DNA of 13,552 bases, from the NCBI GenBank assembly GCA_051880395.1, contig JBJENW010000158.1, positions 1 through 13,552 on the forward strand, in the 5' to 3' direction. The stretch's first letter is position 1, and every line of letters begins with the position of its first letter. Below are positions 13,370 to 13,552 of the stretch, piece after piece. The translations under genes and the position numbers were made by a program. The stretch is from JBJENW01 sp051880395 (GTDB taxonomy: Bacteria; Bacillota; Clostridia; Lachnospirales; Lachnospiraceae). The notes below the pieces were generated by a model. It was given only the letters and a program-made list of their open reading frames with translations, did not search any database and was not told the DNA's origin.

Positions 13370-13552
13370 AAGTTCGCGACGGGCAGTCCTGCGATGCTTT
13401 ATTTTTGCTGTTTTTTGGAGGTTGGACAACCGGCACATCCTGTTCGCCCGGCTAAGAATCAAAACCGGATTCTTTTCCGGGCGGACAGGATGCACCGGTT
13501 GTTCAACGGTCAAAAAACAGCAAAGGCATCGCAGAACTGCCCGTCGGAACTT
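13370..13552. repeat. Very long hairpin at the window end, inside or next to element copy C
   Basis: Nested pairing spans the whole interval: 13370-13397 with 13526-13552 (GACGGGCAGT and ACTGCCCGTC, GCGATGC and GCATCGC), GCTGTTTTTTG with CAAAAAACAGC, and CAACCGGCACATCCTG with CAGGATGCACCGGTTG continuing into CGCCCGG/CCGGGCG. The apex is AAGAATC-AAAACCG-GATTCTT. Small bulges and mismatches interrupt it. The last base of the window closes the stem, so the contig or window may end because of this structure. Confidence 0.85.

Noticed and set aside
1..13552. tRNA, rRNA, integrase, transposase or phage structural genes
   Set aside because: Looked for on both strands and not recognised; the array and elements have no visible mobility enzyme in the window.

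Overview
The window looks like accessory DNA from a gut-type Firmicute, most likely a member of the Lachnospiraceae/Clostridia. This is inferred from the low-to-moderate G+C, strong AGGAG-type ribosome binding sites, TTGACA/TATAAT-type promoters, a BceAB-type transporter, a BspA-like LRR protein, AgrC-like GHKL kinases and Clostridia-style toxin-antitoxin genes. No rRNA, tRNA, CRISPR array, transposase or integrase was seen. Both ends lie inside the same family of palindromic repeat, so this may be a contig that broke at repeats.

Layout. 1-218: arm of a palindromic non-coding element (copy A). 254-1057 (-): SDR oxidoreductase. 1196-2665 (-): secreted leucine-rich-repeat protein. 2748-2792: long hairpin. 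2883-5659 (-): BceB-like permease and BceA-like ATPase, the ATPase carrying a one-base frameshift near its C-terminus. 5664-5827: the promoter of that operon. 5828-6447: element copy B, built of nested long hairpins. 6452-11863: an array of three AgrC-like histidine-kinase copies on the + strand (the first only a 3' fragment), each followed by a convergent defence or toxin-antitoxin cassette: (1) AbiF/Abi_2 HEPN protein preceded by a promoter-driven structured small RNA, (2) RelB-like antitoxin plus PIN toxin, (3) RelB/DinJ-like antitoxin plus a YoeB toxin remnant. 12262-12996 (-): TraX-family membrane protein, driven by a near-duplicate of the ABC operon promoter. 13167-13552: element copy C with a roughly 183-nt hairpin at the window end.

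How the parts fit. The ABC operon and traX-like gene share a duplicated promoter/5' leader with direct repeats typical of OmpR-type response regulators, so they probably form one regulon (perhaps envelope stress or antimicrobial-peptide response) whose two-component system lies elsewhere. The kinase/defence array seems to have grown by duplication of an approximately 1.49-kb kinase unit, with unrelated cassettes packed tightly between copies; the two intact kinases differ mainly in one membrane segment. The best candidates for new biology are the AbiF/small-RNA module, the kinase-spaced defence array, and the palindromic element family.
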